Origin: Primorskyibacter sedentarius
GTDB taxonomy: Bacteria; Pseudomonadota; Alphaproteobacteria; Rhodobacterales; Rhodobacteraceae
Length of the DNA stretch: 64,000 nucleotides
Assembly (NCBI RefSeq): GCF_004342065.1
Contig: NZ_SLZU01000005.1
Span: forward strand, 1-64,000
Direction of reading: 5' to 3'
Under the pieces are notes generated by a model. It saw nothing but the letters and a program-made list of their open reading frames with translations. It searched no databases and was not told where the DNA came from. Positions 1 through 7,941 of this stretch are shown here, in pieces. The translations under genes and the position numbers were made by a program. The first letter of the stretch is position 1. Each line of letters starts with the position of its first letter.

Positions 1-49
1 CCTCGCCGCATACGACGTCGTTATCCACGTCAGTAACGACGTCGTATAA
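1..49 (+). CDS. 3' end of an unidentified gene, clipped by the window edge
   Basis: The second forward frame is open from the window edge and ends ...YDVVIHVSNDVV then TAA at 47-49. Only about 15 codons are visible, so no function can be given. The repeated DVV codons coincide with a perfect inverted repeat (10-23 / 34-47). The opposite strand also reads openly here, so even the strand is uncertain. Confidence 0.3.
   Translation, partial: LAAYDVVIHVSNDVV
10..47. repeat. Perfect 14-bp inverted repeat with nested palindromes
   Basis: The arms at 10-23 and 34-47 are exact reverse complements separated by 10 bases. Each arm itself contains the 10-base palindrome ACGACGTCGT, so the same word appears twice as a direct and an inverted repeat. 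It overlaps the end of the clipped reading frame. It could be a protein-binding or recombination site, or simply a repeated coding motif. Confidence 0.5.
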
Positions 50-100
50 GATCTACTAAGCGAATGCGGCAGGTGGTCCAAATCGGGCGGTTACGTTGAA

Positions 101-127
101 CTCGCGAGCCTCGATGAGGCTCGCGAG
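101..127. terminator. Strong hairpin (12-bp stem, 3-base loop)
   Basis: CTCGCGAGCCTC at 101-112 pairs perfectly with 116-127 around a GAT loop. No T-run follows directly, so a terminator role for the clipped upstream gene is only inferred. The hairpin lies in a 38-codon open stretch (50-166) after the upstream stop that has no start codon and no recognisable product. A second small palindrome (TGACTGG-CT-CCAGTCA, 164-179) follows. Confidence 0.35.
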
Positions 128-256
128 GTGCCGGAACTGAAAGAAGCCGAAAAGGTGGGCTTTTGACTGGCTCCAGTCAGTTCACTCTCGCCGAATGGCG
201 AAAGCAATGGGCCTTGTTGACGAATCGGAAAACGTCGGGCGCGACACGTTCGTCGC

Positions 257-793
257 TTAGACCGCGCCGGTGTATTCGCCGCGTGCGGGGTAGTCTTTTT
301 CGATGGCGAAATCGACGGCGCCGAGCAGTTCCGAGAAATGCGGGCGCACGAACGGCATGGTCTGTGTGGAGCCGTAGTAAAGCGTCTGTTCCGGGGTCAC
401 CATGAACAGGCCAGGTTCAGAGAACAGTGCTGGTTCCTCAACCCCGATCGATGTCTTGCCCTTCGACGTGGAGATATAGAGTCCCCATTCGCGTGCCTTG
501 GCGAGCGACAGATCATAGCCGAAGCGCAGGGTTGTCGCGCCGATCTTGTCGGCCATCATGCGGGTGCGTTCCTCGCCGTCAGAACTGATTGCGATGGTGT
601 TCACACCGCGCTTGGCGAAATCGTCAACACGCTTTTGCAACTCGCCAAGGTAATTGGCGCAGATCGGGCAGTGATACCCGCGATAAAAGCAGATGACAGT
701 CCCTCTTTCAGATTGTTCGGAGGAAAGGTCGAAGGCGCCATGATCTAGCGTGGGTACCGACAGGTCAGGTGTCTTTTTGCGAGGGATCAGCAT
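257..793 (-). CDS. Peroxiredoxin-like (AhpC/TSA-fold) protein
   Basis: This is a 178-residue thioredoxin-fold protein of the peroxiredoxin-like group. After a strand-turn typical of AhpC/TSA proteins it has YRGYHCPIC, with Cys42 and Cys45. Cys42 is the expected peroxidatic or redox-active residue, and the CxxC spacing suggests thiol exchange. It has no signal peptide, so it is cytoplasmic. The start at 793 is chosen because GTGAGAA precedes it and the family begins near this MLIPRKK; the frame stays open upstream to 892, but that stretch overlaps the divergent AraC gene and does not resemble the family. The AraC regulator alongside probably controls it. The substrate (peroxide or disulfide) is not evident. 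Confidence 0.8.
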   Translation of the reverse strand: MLIPRKKTPDLSVPTLDHGAFDLSSEQSERGTVICFYRGYHCPICANYLGELQKRVDDFAKRGVNTIAISSDGEERTRMMADKIGATTLRFGYDLSLAKAREWGLYISTSKGKTSIGVEEPALFSEPGLFMVTPEQTLYYGSTQTMPFVRPHFSELLGAVDFAIEKDYPARGEYTGAV

Positions 794-880
794 AGGGTTC
801 TCACTTTGATGTTGCGTCACGGGCCTATATTTCAGATGTTGTGGCAAGAAGAATCCCAATAACCTGACCAGAACGCCGAT

Positions 881-1624
881 ATGCCGCGCCATGACCGCCT
901 CAGCACTCTGATTGCCCGTTTTACACTGTCGGTGCGGCCCACGTCTTTGGGGAACGCGACCTTAGCAGTGGTCGCGGATGACGATGGTGCGCCATGTCGC
1001 GCGCTGTTCCGTCCACGCGGGACGGGGTTTGACCTTGCGGCGGACCGCATATTGGTTGCCGCAGCTGTAGACTGGGGTGGCATAGCGAACCCGTTGGTCT
1101 CGGCGCTGCCAGACATGGTGGAGGTGGATCTGAGCCTTGATGCCGAAACAATGGCGCTGGCACAGTTGATCCAAGCAGAGATGACAGCAAAGCGCTGCGG
1201 TGCGGCCTCGGTCGTGAACCGTCTGGGCGAGGTGCTGGTGGTGCGCATCCTGCGGGGCCAGATCGAGGCTGGATCGACCCGACCGGGAATTCTGGCTGGT
1301 CTGTCGGACCCGCGGCTGTCCCGTGCGATCGTCGCCATTCATGATCGGCCCGGACATGACTGGCGCAATGAGGATCTGGCCGAAGTCGCCGGGTTGTCAC
1401 GCAGCCGGTTTGCCGAGATGTTCCTGTCAGCCGTAGGCGAGCCGCCCGTTGCCTATCTGCGCAAATGGCGGCTGACATTGGCGCGGCAGGATATGGAAAA
1501 GGGGCATAGGGTAGAGGCGGTGGCGCGGCGTTACGGCTATGGCTCGCCCGAAGGTTTTACACGGGCGTTCCGAAAGCAGTTTGGCACCCGACCGATTGCG
1601 CTGCGACCTCGGGTGTCGGCCTGA
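881..1624 (+). CDS. AraC-family transcriptional regulator
   Basis: The protein has 247 residues. The N-terminal part (about 1-130) resembles the cupin sensor domain of AraC regulators that carry an RPRGTGFDL-type motif. The C-terminal 100 residues contain two helix-turn-helix units (LAEVAGLSRSRFAEMF and VARRYGYGSPEGFTRAFRKQFG) with the usual family signature. It is transcribed away from the peroxiredoxin-like gene across an 87-base gap, so that gene is the likely target. The ATG at 881 has a weak ribosome site. The inducing signal cannot be read from sequence. Confidence 0.85.
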   Translation: MPRHDRLSTLIARFTLSVRPTSLGNATLAVVADDDGAPCRALFRPRGTGFDLAADRILVAAAVDWGGIANPLVSALPDMVEVDLSLDAETMALAQLIQAEMTAKRCGAASVVNRLGEVLVVRILRGQIEAGSTRPGILAGLSDPRLSRAIVAIHDRPGHDWRNEDLAEVAGLSRSRFAEMFLSAVGEPPVAYLRKWRLTLARQDMEKGHRVEAVARRYGYGSPEGFTRAFRKQFGTRPIALRPRVSA

Positions 1625-1655
1625 CAGCATCGGACAACCGGGCTGAAGGCCCAAG

Positions 1656-1674
1656 CTATCCGAAAATCGGATAG
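1656..1674. promoter_or_regulatory. Perfect 8-bp palindrome upstream of the flavin monooxygenase gene
   Basis: CTATCCGA / TCGGATAG are separated by AAA, about 80 bases before the start of the luciferase-like gene. No T-run follows, so an operator is as likely as a hairpin. The binding factor is unknown. Confidence 0.35.
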
Positions 1675-1750
1675 AGAACATCAGAAAGTTTCAGTTTTTC
1701 CACTGGCCTCGCTGCGTCACATTGATCCGTGAAGCCAAGGAGGAGCCCAT

Positions 1751-2860
1751 ATGAAACTGTCGTTTTTCACAATGCCCATTCACCCGGTCGGCAAGCCCTA
1801 TGCCCAGAGCCTGTCGGAAGACCGCGAGGCATTCCTTCTGGCCGACAAGCTGGGCTACGCCGAAGCCTATTGCGGCGAGCACACCACCGATCAGGCCGAA
1901 ATCATCACCTCTTGCGTGGCTTTCCTTGCCAGTCTTGCCTACGAGACGAAGAACATCCGCCTTGGTACAGGCACGGTGAACATGCCCAACTCGCACCCCG
2001 CACGGATCGCTGCCGAGGTCGCGATGCTGGACCATATGCTGGAAGGGCGGCTGAACTTCGGCATCTCTCCTGGCGGGCTGATGTCGGATGCAGAGGTTTT
2101 TGGCTCCATCGACAAGGACCGCAACGCGATGTTCGTCGAGAGCATCAACATGGTGCTGGATATCTGGGCCGGTGAGGCGCCTTATAATCTGAAGGGTGAA
2201 TTCTGGGAAATCTCGACCGAGCGCACGATGATGCGCGACATCGGGCAGGGCGACATCATGAAGCCTTACCAGGATCCGCATCCGCCCATCGTGGGCACCG
2301 CCGTCGCGCCATTCTCCAAGGGTGTTTCCGCCATGGCAGAGCGGGGCTGGCAGCCGATCTCGGGCAATTTCCTGCTGCCCAAATGGGCAGCGACCCACTG
2401 GCCGAAATATGTCGAAGGGTGCCAGAAGGCAGGCATCATCCCCGACTATGCCGATTGGCGCGTGGCCAAGAATATCTGTGTTGCGGACGATATGGAAACC
2501 GCACGGGCCTATGCGCGCGATCCGGGCTCCCCATACGTGCTGTATTACTCTCAGCTTCTGACGAAGATGCGGGCCGGCAACAGGCTGAACCTCTTCAAGG
2601 AAGACCAGAACATGCCTGATGACGAGGTCACGCTGGATTACGTCCTCGACCGGCTGGTGATCCATGGCGATGCCGACTCCGTCGCCGACCAAATCCTGGA
2701 GCTGCGCGAAGAGACCGGGCCGTTCAAGCATCTGGTTTATGCAGGCCACGATTGGACGGATTACGAGCTGGGCCGCAAGTCCATGATCTTGATGGGAGAA
2801 AAGGTGCTTCCATTGTTGCAGGAAGCCACCAAAGCCGAACCCATAAACGCCGCCGCATGA
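1751..2860 (+). CDS. Luciferase-like (LLM) flavin-dependent monooxygenase
   Basis: This 369-residue protein has the bacterial luciferase TIM-barrel fold. The N-terminus carries strand 1 (MKLSFFTMPIHP) and ERxGY-like ADKLGYAEAYCGEH. Typical LLM blocks follow (IRLGTGTVNMPNSHP, MLDHMLEGRLNFGISPGG), with a C-terminal DWTDYELGRKSMILMGEKVLP. Such enzymes use reduced FMN and oxygen to oxygenate or cleave a substrate; the closest-looking relatives are limonene- and alkane-type monooxygenases. A strong AAGGAGGA site precedes the ATG. The next gene encodes a flavin reductase, which supplies the reduced flavin. The substrate is not identifiable, but the neighbouring TRAP importer and BKACE gene suggest a small organic acid or ketone pathway. 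Confidence 0.85.
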   Translation: MKLSFFTMPIHPVGKPYAQSLSEDREAFLLADKLGYAEAYCGEHTTDQAEIITSCVAFLASLAYETKNIRLGTGTVNMPNSHPARIAAEVAMLDHMLEGRLNFGISPGGLMSDAEVFGSIDKDRNAMFVESINMVLDIWAGEAPYNLKGEFWEISTERTMMRDIGQGDIMKPYQDPHPPIVGTAVAPFSKGVSAMAERGWQPISGNFLLPKWAATHWPKYVEGCQKAGIIPDYADWRVAKNICVADDMETARAYARDPGSPYVLYYSQLLTKMRAGNRLNLFKEDQNMPDDEVTLDYVLDRLVIHGDADSVADQILELREETGPFKHLVYAGHDWTDYELGRKSMILMGEKVLPLLQEATKAEPINAAA

Positions 2861-2904
2861 CGGTGCGAGGGGGCCATCCGCCCCCAGTCAAGGGAGGACG
2901 AGAC

Positions 2905-3840
2905 ATGACCATGATGACCAGACCGGCCATCGACCCCAAAGCCTTTCGCCGTGCGCTTGGCAACTTTGCCACCGGGGTGACGATCATCACGGCCCGTGCG
3001 ACGGATGGCTCTACCGTGGGTGTCACGGCGAGCAGTTTCAATTCGCTGTCGATGGACCCGCCGCTGATCTTGTGGAGCAGCATGAAAGAGGCGCGCAGCT
3101 GCGCCATCTTTGAAAGCGCCACGCATTTCGCGGTGAACATCTTGGCCGCAGATCAGATGGATATGTCGAACCATTTTGCGCGGCAGCAGCCGGATAAGTT
3201 TGCCGGTCTCAACTACGAAGAAGGTCTGGGAGGGGCGCCGCTCTTTCCCGACTGCGCCGGACGCTTTCAGTGTGAAAGCTATGCAAAGCTGGACGGCGGT
3301 GATCACTGGATCTTTGTTGGTCGGGTGGTTGGCTTCGACGATTTCGGGCGCGCGCCGCTGATCTTTCATCAAGGCTCTTACGGGATGGTTTATAACCACC
3401 CGGACGCATTCGCCAATTCCGATCCGGCAGTGTCAGAGGATACAGGGACCGGGCGCATTGGAAATCACGGTTTCTTTCTGATGCTGCAAGCGGTGCGGGC
3501 CTATCAGGCGCGCTACCAGCCGAAGATGGAGGCGCTGGGGCTCAGCGTGATCGAGGCGCGCATCCTGCTGGTTCTCAACGATCTGGCCGGGCTGACTACG
3601 GAACAGCTTGTCACCCATCTGCATACGCCCGAGACCGAGGCTCATGCCGCGCTGGTCAACCTAGAGGATCGCGGATTGGTGGCGCAGGATGGGGATTGCT
3701 ACGCCCTGACCGAGGCCGGACACGCGCAGGCCACCCGTTGCTGGCGCGTGGCAGAGGCCCATGCGGATGAGGCCTTCGCCGGGCTGGAGCCCAGCCAGGT
3801 TGACACGTTCCACGAGGTGTTGCGGCATCTGATCAGGTAG
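2905..3840 (+). CDS. Flavin reductase fused to a MarR-like domain (HPAH C1 type)
   Basis: The protein has 311 residues. Residues 1 to about 165 are a flavin reductase domain (RRALGNFATGVTIIT, GVTASSFNSLSMDPPL, HWIFVGRVV). Residues about 190-311 form a MarR-like winged helix (ARILLVLNDLAGLTTEQLV). This two-domain layout matches the reductase component C1 of 4-hydroxyphenylacetate hydroxylase from Acinetobacter, in which the MarR-like tail is autoinhibitory and effector-responsive. It should reduce FMN with NADH for the monooxygenase 44 bases upstream. ATG at 2905 is chosen because AGGGAGGAC lies just before it; upstream in-frame codons overlap the previous gene. A terminator follows the gene. 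Confidence 0.85.
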   Translation: MTMMTRPAIDPKAFRRALGNFATGVTIITARATDGSTVGVTASSFNSLSMDPPLILWSSMKEARSCAIFESATHFAVNILAADQMDMSNHFARQQPDKFAGLNYEEGLGGAPLFPDCAGRFQCESYAKLDGGDHWIFVGRVVGFDDFGRAPLIFHQGSYGMVYNHPDAFANSDPAVSEDTGTGRIGNHGFFLMLQAVRAYQARYQPKMEALGLSVIEARILLVLNDLAGLTTEQLVTHLHTPETEAHAALVNLEDRGLVAQDGDCYALTEAGHAQATRCWRVAEAHADEAFAGLEPSQVDTFHEVLRHLIR

Positions 3841-3903
3841 ACTCTTCCGGTCTGAATCTGGCAGGGAGCACTCCCAGTCCTGCCCGTACGAACCCGGAAG
3901 CAC

Positions 3904-3938
3904 CCGGCCCGAGAGCTCCCCCCCTCGGGCCGGTTTTT
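3904..3938 (+). terminator. Intrinsic terminator after the monooxygenase-reductase operon
   Basis: CCGGCCCGAG (3904-3913) pairs perfectly with 3924-3933, a 10-bp stem with a 10-base loop, and is followed by TTTTT at 3934-3938. It closes the two-gene forward operon before the convergent BKACE gene. Confidence 0.85.
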
Positions 3939-3946
3939 CGTTGTCT

Positions 3947-4738
3947 TCAGGCTGGTGTCAGCACGGGTAGGGCTGCGGCCAAGGCGGCGACACGGTCGGC
4001 ATTGTCGCGTGCCAGAGTGCCATCGGCATGCCACAGCGAGTTTTCGAACCCCACGCGCGCCTTGCCGCCCAGTTCCGCCGCGCGGATCAGGCTTTGGGTT
4101 TCCTCGGGGCCGAAGGCGCAGGCCATCCAGTCGTGTTCGATCCCGGCCTCGCTTAACGGCGACAGGTAATCTTCGAGCGGAACGGAATCAGCGGCCCCAT
4201 TGGCATAACTTCCTTGCACGAAGAGCAGCAGGTGACTGTCGCCGGGAATTAAGCGGTTGCGGCATGCTACGGCAAAGGCCTTTGCCTCTGCCGGGGAATA
4301 GAGGATGTGCTGGATCTGCACGCCCTCTTCCGATGCCCAAATGTAGAAATCTCGCGCCTTCGGCCAGTCGCCGGGCTGGCGCACCATCTCTCGCAAGCCG
4401 ATGGACACATGCCGCGGCTTCAACGCTTTCAGCATCGCCTGCTGTTCGGCGGCCAGGTAGCGACCCGCCGCTTCCGAAGTGACTTGCAGGTACATGTCCG
4501 GCACCACATCCTTCAAACGTTCCACCAGCGCAGCGTACCGCCCCGCGTCCAACAGATGGGCGCCATTCGCATCGCGGATATGCAGGTGGATGCCGTCGGC
4601 GCCCGCGGCGTGGCAGGCGATGGCGGTCTCGACCATTTCACTGTCTGTGATGGGCAGGGCGGGATGATCGGCCTTGCCGCGCCGGGCGCCGTTTGGCGCG
4701 ACCATCAGGCGAGGCAGGGGGGACATGGGCAGGTGCAT
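3947..4738 (-). CDS. BKACE-family beta-keto acid cleavage enzyme (DUF849)
   Basis: The 263-residue TIM-barrel protein shows BKACE hallmarks: PNGARR near the N-terminus, HxH metal-binding motif in GIHLHIRD, the VTSEAAGRY strand, and a C-terminal ARVGFENSLWHADG. BKACE enzymes condense a beta-keto acid with acetyl-CoA to give acetoacetate plus a new acyl-CoA, using a bound divalent metal. It is slightly shorter than many relatives. Start 4738 is preceded by AAGGAA; a second in-frame ATG at 4792 would run into the LysR promoter. The 102-base divergent gap to the LysR gene suggests control by it. The natural keto acid is unknown. Confidence 0.82.
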   Translation of the reverse strand: MHLPMSPLPRLMVAPNGARRGKADHPALPITDSEMVETAIACHAAGADGIHLHIRDANGAHLLDAGRYAALVERLKDVVPDMYLQVTSEAAGRYLAAEQQAMLKALKPRHVSIGLREMVRQPGDWPKARDFYIWASEEGVQIQHILYSPAEAKAFAVACRNRLIPGDSHLLLFVQGSYANGAADSVPLEDYLSPLSEAGIEHDWMACAFGPEETQSLIRAAELGGKARVGFENSLWHADGTLARDNADRVAALAAALPVLTPA

Positions 4739-4840
4739 GGCGGTTCCTTCAGATATTGGGTCGGTGAAAATTACCGGATGCCTCGCCTTCACAGATAGTT
4801 ATAAGATTGGATACTGGGTAGCAGGAAAAAGGATGGCCTG

Positions 4841-5767
4841 ATGAAGTTGCAGCAGTTGCGTTATTTCGCGGCGGTGTATGAGATGGGGTCGTTCTCAGCG
4901 GCCGCCGAGAAGGTGAATGCGACTCAGTCCGGTCTGTCCATGCATGTCAGCCAGATTGAAAAACGCTATGACGTTCTGCTGTTTACGCGGTCTTCTTCAG
5001 GTGTCACGCCAACAGAAGCCGGGAGGGCGTTCTACCTTGAGGCCGTGAAGGTGCTATCCTCGGCGCGTCAGGCCGAGGACCGTCTGAAGACATTGTCGGG
5101 CGCCGTGGTTGGCCATTTGCATATTGGGTTGATGCCGACATTCACCCGCTCGGTTTTGACGGCAGTGCTGCTGAGGATGGGCACGGAATATCCAGAGGTG
5201 CGGGTGTCGATCTCCGAGGCGTACTCCGGCGCGCTGGCGGATGAGGTGGCAGAGGGGCGTCTGGAATTTGCCGTGGTTCCGGCGAGCTTTGATCTGAACG
5301 AGGGGCTGGAGTCGCGCGCAATGGGGGAGGATCAGGAATGCCTTGTCTATGCGCGCGACCGCGTCCTGCCGGTGCACGACGGCGGCATCCGACTGCGCGA
5401 GATCGATCATCTGAAGCTGGTGGTGCCGGGGCCGACAAACGCCCGGCGCCAACGGATCGAGACCTACCTGTCGGTGAACGGGATCAAGCTGGCCGATAAG
5501 CTGGAGTTGGACACGATGCATGGCACGCTGGATCTCGTCGCCAATTCTGACTGGCTTTCGATCCTGCCCGGCATCCTCTGTTTGCCCGATCTGGACGGGG
5601 ACCGGCGGAAGGTGGTGCCACTGGCCGATCCGCCGCTAAGCGTGAATTACATGTTGATCCACGCCCGCAAACAACCGCTGAGCCTTGCTGCGCAGGCCTT
5701 TGTCAACGTTCTGCAGGAGGAGCTGAACTCCTCGCTGGAAATCCCACCGCTGAGCCGGGGGACGTAA
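4841..5767 (+). CDS. LysR-family transcriptional regulator
   Basis: The 308-residue protein has an N-terminal winged helix (MKLQQLRYFAAVYEMGSFSAAAE, recognition helix around TQSGLSMHVSQIEKR) and a two-lobed periplasmic-binding-like effector domain from about residue 90. It is divergent from the BKACE gene, the classical layout for autoregulation and control of the neighbour. It could also act on the convergent TRAP operon. The effector is unknown. Confidence 0.88.
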   Translation: MKLQQLRYFAAVYEMGSFSAAAEKVNATQSGLSMHVSQIEKRYDVLLFTRSSSGVTPTEAGRAFYLEAVKVLSSARQAEDRLKTLSGAVVGHLHIGLMPTFTRSVLTAVLLRMGTEYPEVRVSISEAYSGALADEVAEGRLEFAVVPASFDLNEGLESRAMGEDQECLVYARDRVLPVHDGGIRLREIDHLKLVVPGPTNARRQRIETYLSVNGIKLADKLELDTMHGTLDLVANSDWLSILPGILCLPDLDGDRRKVVPLADPPLSVNYMLIHARKQPLSLAAQAFVNVLQEELNSSLEIPPLSRGT

Positions 5768-5830
5768 CCCCGCCGGTTGGCGTGTCACGCACCCATCGCT
5801 ACCTTTGCTCGCCGAAACTGCGCCCAAACG

Positions 5831-5870
5831 AAAACCCCCGGTGTCAATCCATCAGAAAGACGACCGGGGG
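5831..5870 (-). terminator. Intrinsic terminator of the TRAP permease operon
   Basis: Read on the minus strand, CCCCCGGT and ACCGGGGG (5863-5870 and 5835-5842) form an 8-bp stem that runs directly into TTTT (5831-5834). It lies 48 bases after the end of the large TRAP permease gene and faces the end of the LysR gene. Confidence 0.65.
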
Positions 5871-5917
5871 AGGCTCGACGGGGCCGGGCTTGGCCGGTCC
5901 CGCTTTGGTTTTGCGGT

Positions 5918-7228
5918 CTACATCAGGTTGTAGGGCAGCCAGGTGCTGAGGCCGGGGAAGACAAGCACCATGATCGCGACCCCCAGGATAAGGACCCAGA
6001 ACGGCACCGCGCCGCAGAAGATGTCGCCCAGCGTGACATACGGGTCCGGTACCGCGGCCTTCACGGTAAAGACGAGAATACCGAAAGGTGGCGTCAGCAA
6101 CCCGGCCTCGATCACCAGTATGCCAAAGATGGCGAAGGCCAGCGGATCGACACCCAGCGTGTCGGCGACGGGCGCAAAGATCGGTACGGTCAGCAGGATG
6201 ATCGACGTGGAATCGATGAACATGCCGAGCAGGATCCAGACACTGAAGATGATCCCCAGCACCACCGCGGGGTTTTCGCTGACCGAGAAGAGCAGGTCAG
6301 TGATTACCTGCGTAGCACCGCCCATGGCGAGGAAACGCGAATACATCGAGGCCGCGATGAGCAGGATCATGATCGGCGCAGTGGTGCGACCGGCGGAATA
6401 GATCGCCTCCAAGACCTCTTCGCGGCTCATGCCCTTGGCGAGGCCCAACAGGAATGCGCCGATGGTCCCGAAGCCTGCAGCCTCTGTCGGGGTCAGGAAG
6501 CCACCCCAGATGCCACCAATCACGATGCCGATCAGGCCAAGGATGGCGAGGCCGCCGACGGATTGACGGCGCAGCTCTTCGGGGCTGATGTCTGAGGGGC
6601 CGCTCTGCATGGGTGCACAGCCGGGATTGCGGATGGCATAGATCACGCACCAGCCGCAGAAGGCCACGGCCAGGATCAGGCCGGGGACGAGGCCTGCGAT
6701 GAACAATGCGCCGATGGATTGCTCGGTCAGAACCGCCCAGACAATCATCAGTATCGAGGGGGGGATCAGCATCCCAAGACACGCGCTGCCTGCGACGGTG
6801 CCCAGCGAGAAACGCTTGGAATAGCCAAGCGCCACCATTTCGGGATAGGCAATACGGGAGAACGTGGCCGCGGCTGCGATGGACACACCGGTGATTGCCG
6901 CGAAGATCGCGTTGCCCGCGACGGTGGCCACGCCAAGACACCCCGGCAGACGCCGGAATGCGCGGTTGCACAGCGCGTAAAGGTCATTGGCAGAGCCTGA
7001 TCGGCTGACGAAATCGCCCATCAGCACGAAGAGCGGGATGATGATGAACACATCCTTGCGCAATGCCTCGTAGGCGGTGGTGGACAGGATCGACAGGCCG
7101 ATATCAAAGCTGCCCATCATCCAGTAGACGCCGACAAAGCTGACTGTCCCCAGCGCCACCGCAAGGTGCACGCCAAGGAAGATGAACAGCATGAGCAGGC
7201 CGAGAATACCAAAGATCGTGAGGGTCAT
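5918..7228 (-). CDS. dctM: TRAP transporter large permease subunit (DctM-like)
   Basis: This 436-residue integral membrane protein has roughly a dozen hydrophobic segments along its length and typical DctM blocks (GVHLAVALG near the start, IPLFVLMGDFVSRSG, GLLIPP-like MLIPPSILMI, LLTPPFGILVF near the end). It forms the sodium-dependent transport channel of a tripartite ATP-independent transporter with the small subunit encoded just upstream and the divergent binding protein. One base separates it from the small-subunit stop, indicating translational coupling. Substrates of the family are mostly carboxylates, in keeping with a catabolic role here. Confidence 0.92.
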   Translation of the reverse strand: MTLTIFGILGLLMLFIFLGVHLAVALGTVSFVGVYWMMGSFDIGLSILSTTAYEALRKDVFIIIPLFVLMGDFVSRSGSANDLYALCNRAFRRLPGCLGVATVAGNAIFAAITGVSIAAAATFSRIAYPEMVALGYSKRFSLGTVAGSACLGMLIPPSILMIVWAVLTEQSIGALFIAGLVPGLILAVAFCGWCVIYAIRNPGCAPMQSGPSDISPEELRRQSVGGLAILGLIGIVIGGIWGGFLTPTEAAGFGTIGAFLLGLAKGMSREEVLEAIYSAGRTTAPIMILLIAASMYSRFLAMGGATQVITDLLFSVSENPAVVLGIIFSVWILLGMFIDSTSIILLTVPIFAPVADTLGVDPLAFAIFGILVIEAGLLTPPFGILVFTVKAAVPDPYVTLGDIFCGAVPFWVLILGVAIMVLVFPGLSTWLPYNLM

Positions 7229-7229
7229 G

Positions 7230-7757
7230 TCAGGTCTGCTCCGGTACAGGTTGCGGGGTAGGGCGGGTGACAGCGGCGCCGATATTCTGCCCCCGCAGAT
7301 CCGAGATCAGGACAGAGATATAGGCCAGCGCGGCGAAGGCGCTGGTGCCGACCAAGGCAAAGCGCACCGGCCAGGTGTAGATCCGCATCGCGCCTTCGCC
7401 CTCATACTCGCCAAGCCGTACGGCCGTCAGCGCCGAAGGCAGTGAGGCATAGGCGATAGCTGCGAAGAGACACGCCCCCATGAGCCAGGCAAAAACGCGC
7501 AGGACCAGCGCGGCGCGGGGTCCGAGATTGTCGAGCAGCAACGTGGTGCGCAGCATCGAACCCGAATAGACCGCCAGCGGCAACTGCAGGAATGTCACCG
7601 CGATCACGGAATTTTGCAGGATCTCTTTCGTCCCCGCGATCGGGTGCAGGAACAATGTGCGCCCCAGCACGTCGGCGATGATCAGCAGCGCAAGCAGGAA
7701 AACCCACCCTGCTGAAAGAACATGCGCCCATCGGGCGATTGCCAGTTGTTGTCTCAT
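7230..7757 (-). CDS. dctQ: TRAP transporter small permease subunit (DctQ-like)
   Basis: The protein has about 175 residues and four predicted membrane helices (WVFLLALLIIADVLGRTLF, the IAVTFLQLPLAVYSG region, VLRVFAWLMGACLFAAIAY, FALVGTSAFAALAYISVLI), as expected for the DctQ subunit. ATG at 7757 is chosen over the adjacent GTG (7760) because the GAGGAG site at 7763-7768 leaves five bases of spacing to the ATG and only two to the GTG. It starts the minus-strand operon dctQM, and its promoter region is shared with the divergent binding-protein gene and contains a TetR-type operator. Confidence 0.88.
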   Translation of the reverse strand: MRQQLAIARWAHVLSAGWVFLLALLIIADVLGRTLFLHPIAGTKEILQNSVIAVTFLQLPLAVYSGSMLRTTLLLDNLGPRAALVLRVFAWLMGACLFAAIAYASLPSALTAVRLGEYEGEGAMRIYTWPVRFALVGTSAFAALAYISVLISDLRGQNIGAAVTRPTPQPVPEQT

Positions 7758-7824
7758 CACTCCTCCTCAGTGCTGGATTGCATGCCAGCGTAGGGTGGCC
7801 GGACCCATTGCACAAGATTTTTGT

Positions 7825-7838
7825 TTATCGAACGATAA
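7825..7838. promoter_or_regulatory. TetR-type operator copy 1 (TTATC-N4-GATAA)
   Basis: TTATC (7825-7829), GAAC, GATAA (7834-7838) is a perfect palindrome extended by one further T/A pair at 7824/7839. It lies in the divergent control region between dctQ (start 7757) and dctP (start 7942). The same TTATC-N4-GATAA word recurs at 11380-11393 and 12108-12121, both flanking the TetR gene. That makes it the likely binding site of that regulator. Confidence 0.65.
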
Positions 7839-7941
7839 ATTAATGTATCACTATCCATCAGACGCGAGTCTGTCGGGGCGTATTAACGCGTGACCCCGGC
7901 GCCATTTCGCGGCACGTTTCCATTAAGGGAGGATCATATAC

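Noticed and set aside
1751-3840. Pyrimidine-degrading RutA/RutF pair
   Set aside because: The other rut genes are absent, and the reductase carries a MarR-like tail that RutF lacks.
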